DNA of 64,000 nucleotides, taken from Tetragonia tetragonoides (taxonomy: Eukaryota; Streptophyta; Magnoliopsida; Caryophyllales; Aizoaceae). The translations under genes were made by a program, and so were the position numbers. The DNA is taken from the NCBI GenBank assembly GCA_038025085.1, contig CM076142.1, positions 12,064,001-12,128,000 of the forward strand, written 5' to 3'. Below, one piece after another: positions 21,601 through 32,482 of the stretch (the first letter of the stretch is position 1; each line of letters starts with the position of its first letter). Under the pieces are notes generated by a model. It saw nothing but the letters and a program-made list of their open reading frames with translations. It had not been told where the DNA came from and did not search any database.

Positions 21601-24600
21601 GGTTTTTCATGCTTGCATTCTGCATTTAATATTTTGTATTGGAATTTTCAGTCTTGAAATCATTCCACAATGTAGATGATCCAAGCTCAAGCTCTACTAG
21701 ATGCTTGATGAGCTTATTGTTGCAGATCAAGTGCACGACTTTCCTAACCAGTTAAAGCAACCTCACGCTTACTATGGGAGCTTAATCAATGCAGGAAATT
21801 GTTGGAATTAGATTTTGGAACTGTTGTGTATGAGAGTAGTGTCCCGATGTAGGTTTTATCTGAATTTAGGTTTGGGAGTTCAGGCTTGGCTTGCATATTA
21901 TATCACCTTTATTTTTGGAACATGAAAGCTAAAGCTTGGGGCTTTGTTCATCAAGTCAAACTAACTGGTTGGAGCTTATCAGGGTAATTTCAAATCATGC
22001 TGGCCCCCATGAATTGTACTATTACATATAGAGGATACTTTAACCCTGAGTGGGTACTGGGTAGCTCAGCTGGTGAGCGCTTTGAGATCTATTCTAGAGA
22101 TCCCTAGTTCAAGTTCCCTTAGGGCCAACGGAGGTTTTCGTAGCCGGCCAGGGCTCGACTAATCCCACTTTATCCTAAAAAAATAGATAAAAACTTGACA
22201 GAGGCTTTGCTAGGCTTCAAGCCTGACATTTTCGGAAATGAGCCTAGATGGATTATAAAGATTGCTTGGCTCAAGCCTTGCATGAAGTGGTGTTTGTGAT
22301 GGCTTTTCACGTTTTCATTGTTTTCATGAAAAGTCTTCCCATGTTTTTTAGTAAGCGTGCTGGTGTGGTGATGATGGCTTTTCCAAATAACAGGAACATT
22401 GTTTAAGGAAAATTCAATAACATAAGGCAATGTGAGCATGAGATTTAGGAAAAAATCAGACTGGTACCCTGGACTTCAAGTATCATGTCCAGTACCATTA
22501 ACCTTCGAAAGATCTTCCTAGGTCTCAGGGTTTATTAGAAGTGCAATTCCATTGTTCGTCCTGCTACTTATTATTTATGAAAATGCTAGGTTTTTACTTC
22601 TGTCATGCCATATTTATCACCTCATGCAGATTTCTAAAGAACATGGGGGTATCATGAGATTCATTCAAGTGTCCTGCCTTGGGGCGACTCCAAATTCAGA
22701 ATCCAGGATGCTTAAAGCTAAAGCTGCAGCAGAGGAGGCTATTCTTAGAGAACTGCCAGAGGTAAAGCTGTCACTCTTTCAGAATTGAAGCGTTCTGTCC
22801 TTTAATTTATTCCTTTTCTGTTTTAAGTGCTTTTTGTTGTATAACAACGCAAGTAGATCAGTTACCTGTTGGTGCGGTAATTCAAAAATAAGTTTATCAA
22901 AGACCTTTTGGCACTAGATAATTGTAGAATGTGTAGGGGTAATTATAAACGAATATGTGCTTTGGTGAATGGGTTTTGGCTTGAGCTGAATCTCACTACT
23001 CTTTTGCTTGGAATATGATGGACTAAGTTAAAATGGCTCATAGAACTGCCTGCACTTCATATCAATTGTGAAGTTGCCAGCCTGACATGCTTCAGATCAA
23101 GGGTTCAAACAGAAACAGTCTCTCTGTTCTCATAGGGGTAAGGCTGCATACACCCGAACCCCCCGCCCCCTTGGGTGGGAGCCTCTTTTGAGGCATTGGG
23201 TAATTTTGATGTTGACGTTGATGTAGTGCATGGGTTTGGGAGTGGCTGGTTCTTTATTTTTTGCTCTTGCAGAGTAAAAGTATTAAAGGTCTTATTTCTG
23301 TAATGATAAATCAGTTGATTTTCTCCATTGAGTACCATTTGTGATGTCTTCCCATGGCTTGCACTTTTCATGCTTGAGTTGCATCACTATTATGATTCTC
23401 AGGGTTGCTCAATGTTATTATGCTATCTGGTCTACCTTGTAAATGTTGGTATGACCCAATTGGTTGACAAATCACTTGCTTTTACTGTGAAATTGTTATA
23501 TGCCATATCAGGAAAGTCTAATTTGTATTTTCAAAATTTAAATCTACAGGCAACTATATTGAGACCTGCTACCATGATCGGTACAGAAGATCGGATTTTA
23601 AATACTTGGGCACAGTTTGTGAAGAAATATAGCTTTCTTCCCTTAATCGGGAGTGGATCAACCAAGTATGTTAATGTGTTGTTGCAAGTTTAGCATATGT
23701 TAGTGGAATGATGGTTGTCTTCTTACATATACATGGAACTTAATAGTCTTTGTATTCTTTCTTAAATCTGCATTTCCAACACTCTTATGCAGAATTCAAC
23801 CTGTTTTTGTGGCTGATGTTGCTGGTGCAATTGTGGCTGCTTTGAAAGATGATGGCTCCAGCATGGGAAAGCTATATGAACTGGGAGGGCCGGATGTCTT
23901 TACAGTGCATGAGTTGGTAATACATTTAAGCTGGTCATTTCAAATTTTCTGGTCAAATGAGTATTCTATCTGAAATTTTAATCTCTTACAGGCAGAGCTT
24001 ATGCATGAAATGATTCGTGAATGGCCTCGGTATGTGAAACTTCCATTGCCAATTGCCAAGGTAAAACACTTGCCTTACCTCGTCTATGCTTCCCTCCTCT
24101 ACCCCACTCCACCCCCTTACCCCCAAAAACAGCCAAAAAAGAAAACCACGTTTAATTTTTCGTATCTTTATTTTTCCATTGCTTTGTTATTACATATATA
24201 CTTATATCTTGGCACATTCTAAGTACATTGCGATGGGAGTAGTTGTGTTGATTAATAGTCTTTGGAGACTACAATAATGTTATGTCTTCCATATGGCAGT
24301 ATCAATAAAATGTCGAGCATGCTGTATGTCGTAGACACGGGACCTACCTACCTAGATATTGATAGTGTCCTATTTATTTTTCGATGTGTCTAATTTGGTT
24401 TTTAATGTATACAATAGACATGTTGGGCTTGAAATTCAGTCCGAATAAAGAAAAAAAGTTGTGTAGGTATTCATAGAAAATATCTCATCTCCGGGTGTAT
24501 TTACCTCTACCTTTAGGGGCTTTTCCAAAATTCTAACCAAATACAAATCCTTATTGATGTGCAAAGGAACAGAGTAGCTAAGGGCATGTTACGTGTTTTC

Positions 24601-26703
24601 TTGGATTGTTTTCATTTCCAAAATTTTCTTAGAAGAGGTCGTATTATAAAACAATTTTAGGAATGGGAATAGGTGTTCAAATTTCACTTCTCTTTCTCTT
24701 TTTCATCTCTCAACCACTCTCTCCCCACACCTCATCCGTCTCTCTGTCAACTCCCACCCCCACCCTTCGAGTATCTCTGTCCATATATTAATCGTCATCA
24801 CCACAATCACAGTAGTCCCCTGACCACGACGCCCCTGGTGGTAAAATAAAAAAATTCTTCCAGGAAAACACAGAGCACAAGAGAGTATAAAAAATTCCTC
24901 CAGGAAAACACGGAGTTCCGTCAATCTCTGGTGGCGAATTTGAGATTTTCACCGATGAAGAGGAGATGACTGCGATCGGCGACAGTAAGCCGGCGGGATA
25001 TGACATGGAAGTGAAGGGAGTAGACGTAGGTGAAGGTGTTGGCTGACATGTCGAGGGAAAAAAGTTTGGAAGAAACAATCCTTTATAAAATTGGAGAACG
25101 ATGGATATTAGTTTTCATGGAAAATTTTGAAGTTTCCACCTAGGCACTCATTTTCTTGTGCTCTGTGTTTTCCGAGAGATTTTTTTCCAGAAAATGCTTG
25201 AAGTAACACAGCCTAAAGTTCTTCCTTTTTTGGGGGGGGGGGGGGAAGGGGGGTTGGGCTGGGTTGGATGGGGTGGAATTGTTAGCTATCTCGGTGGGTG
25301 CAACATGATCTGTGGGCAACCTTATAATAGGATGTGATGTGATGTGATATGTTAAGTAGCAACTGGTTGGGGGCATGAAGGAAAGGGAGTAGGGACACAA
25401 AAGCTAAAGGCGTGTTTACTTCGCATGTTTTCTGGAAAACATTCCAAAGAAAACACGGAGGAAAAGAAAAGTTGTTCCAATTGGACAATTCCTCCATCAT
25501 TTTCCTATAAAACACGGTTTTCTCATTTTCCAAATTTACAAAGGATTTTGGAATTTTGAGAAAACATCAAATTGATGTTTTCTCCTGTTTTCTTCACCAA
25601 ATCCCACCACCCCTTTGCATGTATCTTGCCAACTGCTTGTCGGCAACTTTAGATGGGGGGAGCTCCCACCCAATTGCCACATTGTCTCGTCTGAATTTAC
25701 CAGCTCGACGGATTTCAGTAGTGTGTGGTGGTAGAAATTAATGGTGGAAACTGATGATGGGGATGGGGCCTGAAGGTTTTGAGAGGAGAGAGAATATAGA
25801 GATGTAGAGGTGGAGGTGGGCTGTGGGGGTGATCGGGTGGGGGTATTTAGTGGGGGTGAAGGTGAGATCATATTTACAGGTTGGGGTTTTAGATTGAGGA
25901 GAGAGAAAGAGAGGGGGGAGAGAAAAATGAGGAGTGAAACACGTTGGAGTGGAACATGTTTTTTACTTGGTTTCTACAATGGGAAAACATATTCAAAGAA
26001 AATGGATTCTTAAAAAACAATAGGAAATGAAAACAGAAAATGGTTTGTCCAAGTAAACAGCCCCTAATGCACTGCAAATTTGCAGTTATTATAGAGATGT
26101 CATCATGGTCATAAAATTGACCATTTCTTATGGTGTGGGCTATTTGACTGTATAATCCAAAAGATGTGATGCATGATTATCGCATATGTTTCTTACAAAA
26201 TTTTCTACTCTCTTGTTCATCTTTATCTTTTGATTGTCCGTTCTTGTATTATTTGCATATAAGAAAAAAGGAGTAATGGTATTTGCCGTGTCTCAGAATC
26301 AATAACATCCATGTTAAACTCTACTGACAAATGTGAATAATTTTAGGCAATTGCCTCTCCTCGAGATATCTTGATCAACAAAGTTCCATTCCCCTTGCCA
26401 AGTCCTGCAATATTCAATCTTGACCAGATCCATGCCCTCTCTGTAGATACAGTTGTATCACAAAATGGTTAGTGACATTGGTTTGAGCATAGTGTTATGA
26501 TTTTTTTTCCTCAGCTATAATAGATCTGAAACAATATTAACTATGATATGGATGGTCTGACAGCTCTAACTTTCACGGATCTCGGCATTGCCCCACACAA
26601 GCTGAGGGGATATCCTGTTGAGTTTCTTTCATGTTACCGGAAAGGCGGGCCACAGTTTGGTTCTACAATCAGTGAGAGAGTAAATCCAGAAGCTGGGCCA
26701 TGA
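18643..26703 (+). CDS. NDUFA9: NADH dehydrogenase (complex I) 39 kDa subunit, NDUFA9 homologue, mitochondrial
   Basis: Exons: 18643-18736, 18861-18957, 20880-20944, 21189-21274, 21359-21443, 21527-21597, 22630-22761, 23550-23665, 23793-23916, 23992-24060, 26347-26467, 26564-26703, giving 399 aa. The start (MQAISRRLTHQSL) is rich in arginine, serine and leucine and fits a mitochondrial targeting peptide. VFGATGFLGR (about 70-79) is the Rossmann nucleotide-binding loop of the atypical short-chain dehydrogenase family. Other conserved blocks are LVPFRGSEDSPRHLKLMGDL, MRFIQVSCLGA, RPATMIGTEDRILN, YELGGPDVFT and FGSTISE. NDUFA9 is an accessory subunit of the complex I peripheral arm that binds NADPH. 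The last large intron (2.3 kb) holds two MITEs and intron 2 a tandem duplication. All splice sites and phases agree, so the gene looks intact. Confidence 0.95.
19232..20295. repeat. Tandem duplication (about 425 bp) in NDUFA9 intron 2
   Basis: Unit 1 (about 19232-19645) and unit 2 (about 19656-20295) share a series of blocks in order. These include AAGTTTTCTT with AGTGCCAT, a TATGCATGCAATGCAAC block, ACAGCTGAAT, ATCTGAAGCTGAAAG-like sequence and GAGCTAGTGGATATCTA. Unit 2 is longer because a Stowaway-type MITE has inserted in it. Divergence between units is considerable, so the duplication is old. Confidence 0.85.
19948..20169. mobile_element. Stowaway-type MITE in NDUFA9 intron 2
   Basis: The left end reads CTCCCTCCGTCCCACGAAG after a TA. 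The right end is an imperfect complement (read inward CTCCTTCTACCCCACATTG). Length is about 222 bp. The preceding tandem unit carries the same flanks without the element, so the insertion is directly visible. The exact right border is uncertain by a few bases. Confidence 0.8.
22052..22185 (+). mobile_element. tRNA-derived SINE in NDUFA9 intron 6
   Basis: The sequence begins GGGTAGCTCAGCTGGTGAGC (A box), continues through GAGATCTATTCTAGAGA and a weak B box (TAGTTCAAGTTCCC), then GGAGGTTTTCG and an A-rich end. It is a sister of the copy at 12545-12695. The head resembles a tRNA, but the anticodon region does not form a proper arm. Confidence 0.75.
23085..23226 (+). mobile_element. Au-type SINE in NDUFA9 intron 7
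   Basis: The B box (GGGTTCAAAC) is followed by GGGGTAAGGCTGCATACACC, a C-rich centre, GGGAGCCTCTTTTGAGGCA, TTGGGTAATTTTGATGTT and a short TTG-like tail. It shares this order with 11190-11312 and includes more of the 5' part. The family name comes from recalled consensus features. Confidence 0.75.
24582..25213. mobile_element. TAA-flanked MITE A in NDUFA9 intron 10
   Basis: The 632-bp element begins GGGCATGTTACGTGTTTTCT. It ends with the imperfect complement (AAGTAACACAGCC). TAA lies on both sides (24579-24581 and 25214-25216). Internal blocks such as CCAGGAAAACACGGAG resemble those of MITE B, 195 bp downstream. ORFs inside it are not conserved and are not genes. Confidence 0.75.
25408..26064. 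mobile_element. TAA-flanked MITE B in NDUFA9 intron 10
   Basis: The 657-bp element begins AGGCGTGTTTACTTCGCATG. It ends with the complement of GGGGCTGTTTACTTGGACAA. TAA flanks both sides (25405-25407 and 26065-26067). It is related to MITE A. Trinucleotide target sites and G-rich tips suit PIF/Harbinger-type elements. The internal ORFs are low-complexity and not genes. Confidence 0.78.
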
Positions 26704-27347
26704 GTTATCTTAAACATTGTCCTTTCCTTGATAAAATGTTCTTCACCTACTGGAATTTCAGTAATAGGTATGTGATCCATTCACATTGCTATGTATGTTG
26801 CATTAGGGAACAACAGACATTAAGTTGTCGAGATGTCTCCTTGTTTGATCTTCCATTAATTATGGAGGTAGGACAGTACACTGTTTGAAAATTACTGACC
26901 ATTCGTATCATCACTACTATAGGTCTCGAGAGAGATCCCTGGTGTCAAGAAAACTTGAGGAGAAATAATGAACAGGAGGAATATTATGTGATTTCAGGGT
27001 TGTATGAGTTTGAGAAATGTTCGCATCTCTGCTGTAATTTTTTTCTTCAGCAATTTTTACTGTTAGTTCATATGGCCAAGCTTAGTTCATGCTGAGCAAA
27101 TATTTTTTCATATAATTGAAAGGTGCTTGTTACCATTTTGCTTTAACCTTTTCCAATATAAAGGTCTAGTTTCATTGTTAAGTTCACAGTTTTGATTTCC
27201 ATACATATATAGTATTTGAGTGTTGGTCAAGTCATTCCTAGGGAATAATGGCTTTCCTTGTGATAGCAGAAAAGTGGAAAGCACCTACTATTGTTTGTTT
27301 ATGTTAAGGTGGAGAGCAGAATTCCCATTTAGTTAAAGACACAAACC
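26704..27347. other. NDUFA9 3' region
   Basis: AT-rich DNA, probably the NDUFA9 3' UTR in its first part and the leader of the next ORF in its last part. No element or RNA gene is recognised. Confidence 0.5.
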
Positions 27348-27797
27348 ATGAAGAACTTGAAACATTGTAAGCGAGGAAGCCAAACCAGAGCAGACCTGTT
27401 ACGACTAGTTCATGATCTCATGTCCTCAGATGAGGGAACGCATGTCAAGTTTGATCGCGTCAATTTGAAAGGAAGCAATGTTGGTTCGGTGATCCACATG
27501 CGTCCAAGCGATCAAGCGGAACAGCCTGACCGTTGTAGCATCAATATCTATATAAGCAACAACATTCAAGGGGTGAACAACTCCATTTTGGTTGGGAGTG
27601 AGGTGAAGATGGTAGAGCCTGGTGTTGGCATATCTTTTCGGGATGTTGCGTGGGGTGGTGAAACTCCTGGAAGAGGCCATACGAATGCCAATCTGAGTAA
27701 ATTTCGTCTCACATTTTGGTTCAATGTTGTGCTTCTATCTGCTTGTTTTCTTGCTCTTTCTGTTCTTATTGCTCTGTTTCGGCTTGGAATAAAATGA
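27348..27797 (+). CDS. Unidentified 149-aa protein with a C-terminal membrane span
   Basis: A single-exon ORF starting at ATG. The first ~125 residues are hydrophilic, with a basic start (MKNLKHCKRGSQTRADLLRL). Residues about 126-146 (FWFNVVLLSACFLALSVLIA) form one strong hydrophobic span, followed by a short basic tail (LFRLGIK). That layout suggests a tail-anchored or single-pass membrane protein. I do not recognise a domain. The ORF is 645 bp after NDUFA9 on the same strand and could also be the last exon of a longer gene. Codon use and length favour a real protein over chance. Confidence 0.55.
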   Translation: MKNLKHCKRGSQTRADLLRLVHDLMSSDEGTHVKFDRVNLKGSNVGSVIHMRPSDQAEQPDRCSINIYISNNIQGVNNSILVGSEVKMVEPGVGISFRDVAWGGETPGRGHTNANLSKFRLTFWFNVVLLSACFLALSVLIALFRLGIK

Positions 27798-28422
27798 ACG
27801 TATTTCTTTTTTTCTCTTGAGAATTTGGAGCTGCAGAAATCTGGCCATATGTGTGAAAGTTTAGGTGGATGAACCTCTCTCTCTCTCTCTTTCTTTTTTG
27901 ATATGGCAAGCATTTCTCTCATTTAGGGAGAAATGAGAACGCCAATGCAAGTTACTTCTGAGAAATGAGAACAATTGAGTATAACCACGGGGGTATGGTT
28001 GACCGGTAAAAATTTATTCATCTTTAACTAAGGTTAAAAATTCGAATTTCGCTTTGAGTATGAAACAACTTTAAATCCCTTAACCAGTTGCCTACCCACC
28101 AGTGCGGCTAACTAATCTGACAAACTGTCATCCTAAAAGATAAATTGATTAAACACTTTTAGGAAATAGCATGTGAATTTAAGATCCAACATCGTTTAGT
28201 TTTATGTTATCAGGTGAGGAACATTGTTTATAATAATTAGGAAAAAGCGCCAAGTGCTCTTTCGTTTCTATAACCTAAACAAAACAAGATTTCAGATGGC
28301 GGTGTTGGAGACGACAAACCGCCTGATCAGCTAAGGCACCGTGCATTTTCATTTTTTCAAGTTGTCTAACTTTTGTTTCAGTTGTTGGTTCTGGAGTCAC
28401 CTCTTGATTCATAGTGGATTAA
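27798..28422. other. Intergenic DNA with a possible SINE
   Basis: A CT microsatellite lies near 27873-27890. A possible SINE runs from about 27985 to 28150. Its A-box-like TGGTTGACCGG is followed about 50 bp later by a B-box-like AAATTCGAATTTC and a non-tRNA body. No further copy was found in the window, so this is tentative. Nothing else is recognised. Confidence 0.4.
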
Positions 28423-28694
28423 GGCTATGTTTGATTCACCTTAATTTTACTTAAATTCAGTTCAGTTTAATCCAATTCAGTCCAGTTCAGTTCATGTGTA
28501 ATTTTTTCACTAATATAATCTTTTATTCCGAAATAATTTCATGATGATAATTATGTCATCGGAAAGATCTCAAAGCATACTTTCAAATGAGTCTAATATT
28601 AACTATGTTTTGACGAATTTTAAATGATTAACGGTCAAGTTTAAAAAATCAATTTGGTTCAGTTTAGTTTTATCCAAATAAATCAAACGCAGCC
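28423..28694. mobile_element. Tourist-type MITE
   Basis: The 272-bp element starts GGCTATGTTTGATTCACC. It ends with the complement of GGCTGCGTTTGATTTATT. TAA lies on both sides (28420-28422 and 28695-28697). The interior is rich in TTCAGTTCAG-like motifs, as is the element at 32216. Confidence 0.82.
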
Positions 28695-28697
28695 TAA

Positions 28698-31600
28698 GTC
28701 CACCCAAAATATGCTGCTATTGATTAAGCAGGAATATGGCGCACGAGGAGCCAAAAATTGAAATTGAAATATATGTAATGGTAAGGAGATTGGGGTTTGA
28801 ACAACGACAAATATATAAGATTTGAGTTAAAATTATTTGGAAATCAAAAACATATTTGGGTTAAGGGGGCTCTAGCCCATAGCTAGTTCCGTCCGTGTAA
28901 ATAATAATATTAATAAGTGAGAAATAAGCATAGTGTACTTGGTGACTCCCGTGTTATTCTTGGGTGCTGGCCGGAGATCAACTCTTGCTAGTAGCTAGCC
29001 AATCTAAAAAACAATAATAAGATTCTCAAAACAAAAATTTAGAGAGGATACAGCAAATGAGATTAAATTTGACATCATAAAGTAGGGTATTTATCAAAAT
29101 CTCAAAAAACAAATTTTTTTGGTCGGGCCCGTGTCCCAATCTAAATGCGCTTATAATTATCATCCTAACACTTCTCCCCACCCCGTTCACAAACAAGACT
29201 ATAACACGAAAGGGCTTTATCAATCCTAACCTACCAAAAAATGAATTAAACATATATAATAAGAGATCAAAATTTTCCTGAAGTTTAAATGAGAAAATTG
29301 TGTATTGCATATACATCCCTTGTGTACCAGCAATCTATCATCTCATTTTACTAACTTAACTAGCGTTTTGACCCGTGCGGTGCACGGTGTTAACTAAATG
29401 AATTGAATCAAAAATATTCATTTCAAACATTTTAGAGATATGTTTCAACTAAAAAAATCAAATTAAATTACATATTCCCGTGTTCATATTTTTTTTTGAG
29501 TTCAATCAAATTGAATTTAGTATGATGGTCAAAAGAGTTCTTAAAATTTCTTCTCCTTTTTTCTAAATAACACTCCTAAACCTCTTTTGAACTATAAAAA
29601 TACAGTTTGAATAAAATAAAAAAAAATAGAAATCAAAATCACACATTTAATTAGCTGCAACAATAATATATGAGAAAAACTACCACATAATATTATATCT
29701 AAATAAATAATTGGTAAAAAAAAACCTGCAAGGTAGACTTACAAAATCTTGCCTTTGAATCCATTTTCGTTTTATAGCTTAACTTCTTAATTTTGAATAG
29801 TTAAAATTTTGTTTGGTGCAAATATCATTAATATTTCTGGAGTTTTTTGTGTAAGAATATAAACAACAATAATATTTTTGTCAGGTGATATTTTGTTTCC
29901 TTAATCTTTTTTAGCAAAGAAATAAATTTTTATCAATTACCAAAAATATTGATAATACAAAGGTCCATGAATAATAGATCCATGCCTTCTACTCGTACCC
30001 AAAAGTAAACAATACAGGTTACATTCATAATCATATTGTCTCTTTACTATATTATTATCTCCAACACATCCTCTATAACCAAGCATTCCATCATTGCCAT
30101 TTGATAATCTATCAATATTAACTTTTACCCATCGTTGCACCTGCACATGCATCAAAACAAACTATCCGTACTTGAATCCTTGAAGGGTTGTAACTTTTTC
30201 TCTAGTGCTCTACAATGGAGTATATTACTCAATCAACAACTTACAATTTGTTATCTATATCTGCTTGGTATCTGATTGCATTCTCATAAAATATTTCAGA
30301 AAAAAAAAAAAAAAAAAAAAAACTCAAAGACATAATAGAGCATAAACTCAATGCATTACATGAAAAAGGAAAAGGAAGCATATACAATCCTTGATTTGGT
30401 GAGTCATCTTTGTCAATAATCTTGTGATAGGACTACAAAACAACAATATAGATTTTTTTTTATTTGACAGGAAAATCAATTCTGAAAAAGAAAGATAACA
30501 AATTCGGCCATAATATTTATTCTTTTTCGGTATGTCACAACATTCAAAATTATAATCACAAAAATGAAAACGACATAGTGAGTAATTAGCAATGGAGAAA
30601 TTGTCACTTAAAAATTCATATTTGGCTAGAAACATTTGCGTAGATTTTGAGCGTACGTAACAAAGAATTTTGACGGATATACGACTTGAAATCGCCATTA
30701 GAGTCAAAATTTTGCTTATAGATATGTTGGTTCAATAGAGTGAAAATAGAGGAAAATGAAATATACATATTGAAAAAAATTCAAAATATTCCAACATAAT
30801 AATAAAGGGCAAAGAACGTTCCATACCAAATTTCTTTATCTACTTAAAATCTTCCAAAATGTATAGTAGGACATCTGAATCAGTTATGCCATCAATCTTA
30901 TCAAATGTGCCTGCAGCAATTAAGAAGATGTAATATTCAAGGTTATAGCCACATATTGGGTTATTAAAATACCAAGAAAAGTGAAATGATAACCCAAAGA
31001 AAACAGCAAACAATTGATTTTAAGTGCACCAAAATATTTTACAATGTGAAATCAAGTACTGTATTTGATGTACTGAGAGAGGAAGAAGAGAGAGAAGATT
31101 TCGGTGGCGGTTACCTTTGTGAGTTACTTGTGGTTGGAGTGAGAAATAGCATGGAAGTTACCTTCGTGAGTTACTTGCCTAGTTTTTACTCAGTGAATTA
31201 GTCGGTTAGTTATGCAGACTGGCTTAAGAAATGGAAATGGAGAATTTTTCTCCATGATTTTTGCTGTTTCTTTAGTTTTTTTTTTTTGGAGTGAAGGGTC
31301 GTTAGTTTCTTTAGCTATTTCATCCTAATCTTAAGCTCTTGATAAGGCTTGTATTTTTATTTTATTTTTTTTGAAAGTCCAAATTTTTTTACAGAACGTG
31401 GAGTAAGCCTTCCTCTATTCTTTTTTTTTCTTTTTTTTTTAGAAAGTAAAGGAGGTGGGTGATTTTTATTTTATTTTATTATTATTTTTGATGGCCAAAC
31501 TCATGAGGAATTGACACATGGCCAAATTCACGAGAAGTTGACACATGACTTATTCCATCTTCTCTCTCCGATAGCTTCTTTAGTATTAGTATATAGAAGA

Positions 31601-32215
31601 TTTATAGATTTACTTTTGAAATATTTGTGATTTTATTTCTTAAAAAATCATCAATTTTGATGCCATCCATTAAAAATTTCATGTAATCCTCAGAAAAGTT
31701 ATCTCTAGTTTTTCCGTCTTAAAAGGACCGATTTCTTTCCAAATTAGACACATAAAAAGTTGGCAGTAAATTTTTCTATCAATAAAATAACTTTTTCATA
31801 AATGACCGAAATAATTCTATAAATATATACTTGACAGATTACAATTTACAATACACAATAATAACTTTAAAAAAGTAACTAATCAATCAAAATTAAATTA
31901 CATTTTCTCAATTAAATAATAAAAATCCAGAAAAAAAACATCGATTCTAGGAGAAAGAGTGGCTAATAAAGAATATGGTGCTGAGTCATTAATTGCTCCT
32001 TATCATGTGGATCATGCCTCCCCATCACGTACTGTGAACTGATACATACTCTACCTACAAACTCAAATAGTTTCGCATATTGAGAGGGAAATTCAAAGGT
32101 ACAAAAATATTTTGAGAACAAGATCGGGATAAGAAATGAATATCTAAAAATTGCGTACAAAAAATCTGATAATTAACTAAAAGTCCATTTTATTAAATGC
32201 AAAAGAAAAAAGTAA
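28698..32215. other. AT-rich intergenic repeat region
   Basis: No convincing gene is visible in 3.5 kb. At 29358 a sequence TAGCGTTTTGACCCGTGCGG begins. Near 31575 there is TTTAGTATTAGTATATAGAA. I recall both as terminal motifs of common plant non-autonomous repeats, so 29358-31600 may be one unclassified element. An A-tract lies at 30300-30320. Short ORFs here are AT-rich and lack support. Confidence 0.4.
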
Positions 32216-32482
32216 GGGCACGTTCTTTAGAGCTTACCCGATTAGTTCAGTTCAGGTGTCAATTCAGTAATTTTAAGTTCAGTTAAGTGATATTCAGTTC
32301 AGTTCAGTGGTGCTGAGTTCAGAAACATATTTTTTGTCAAACATATCAAGTTGTGTTAAAGTCAATTTAGTGGTGTCCAATTCAGTTCACTGATGTCAAG
32401 TTACGTAGTGTTGACTTCAATTCAGTTTAGTTTAGTTATGATATGTTGACTAAGTTCAGCTCTAAAGAAAAAGAAGGCACCC
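32216..32482. mobile_element. Tourist-type MITE rich in TTCAGTTCAG motifs
   Basis: The 267-bp element begins GGGCACGTTCTTTAGAGCTT. It ends with the complement of GGGTGCCTTCTTTTTCTTTA. Flanking TAA occurs at 32213-32215 and 32483-32485. Internal TTCAGTT repeats resemble the element at 28423. No coding capacity. Confidence 0.82.

Noticed and set aside
22055..22130. Possible tRNA gene on the + strand
   Set aside because: SINE head as above, with no proper acceptor or anticodon stem.
25536..26013. ORFs in NDUFA9 intron 10 (proline/serine-rich and glycine-rich)
   Set aside because: They lie within MITE B and are low-complexity readings of it.
29358..31600. A complete named transposon
   Set aside because: End-like motifs are present, but no inverted repeats, target duplication or coding region could be confirmed. 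It is mentioned only within the region entry.
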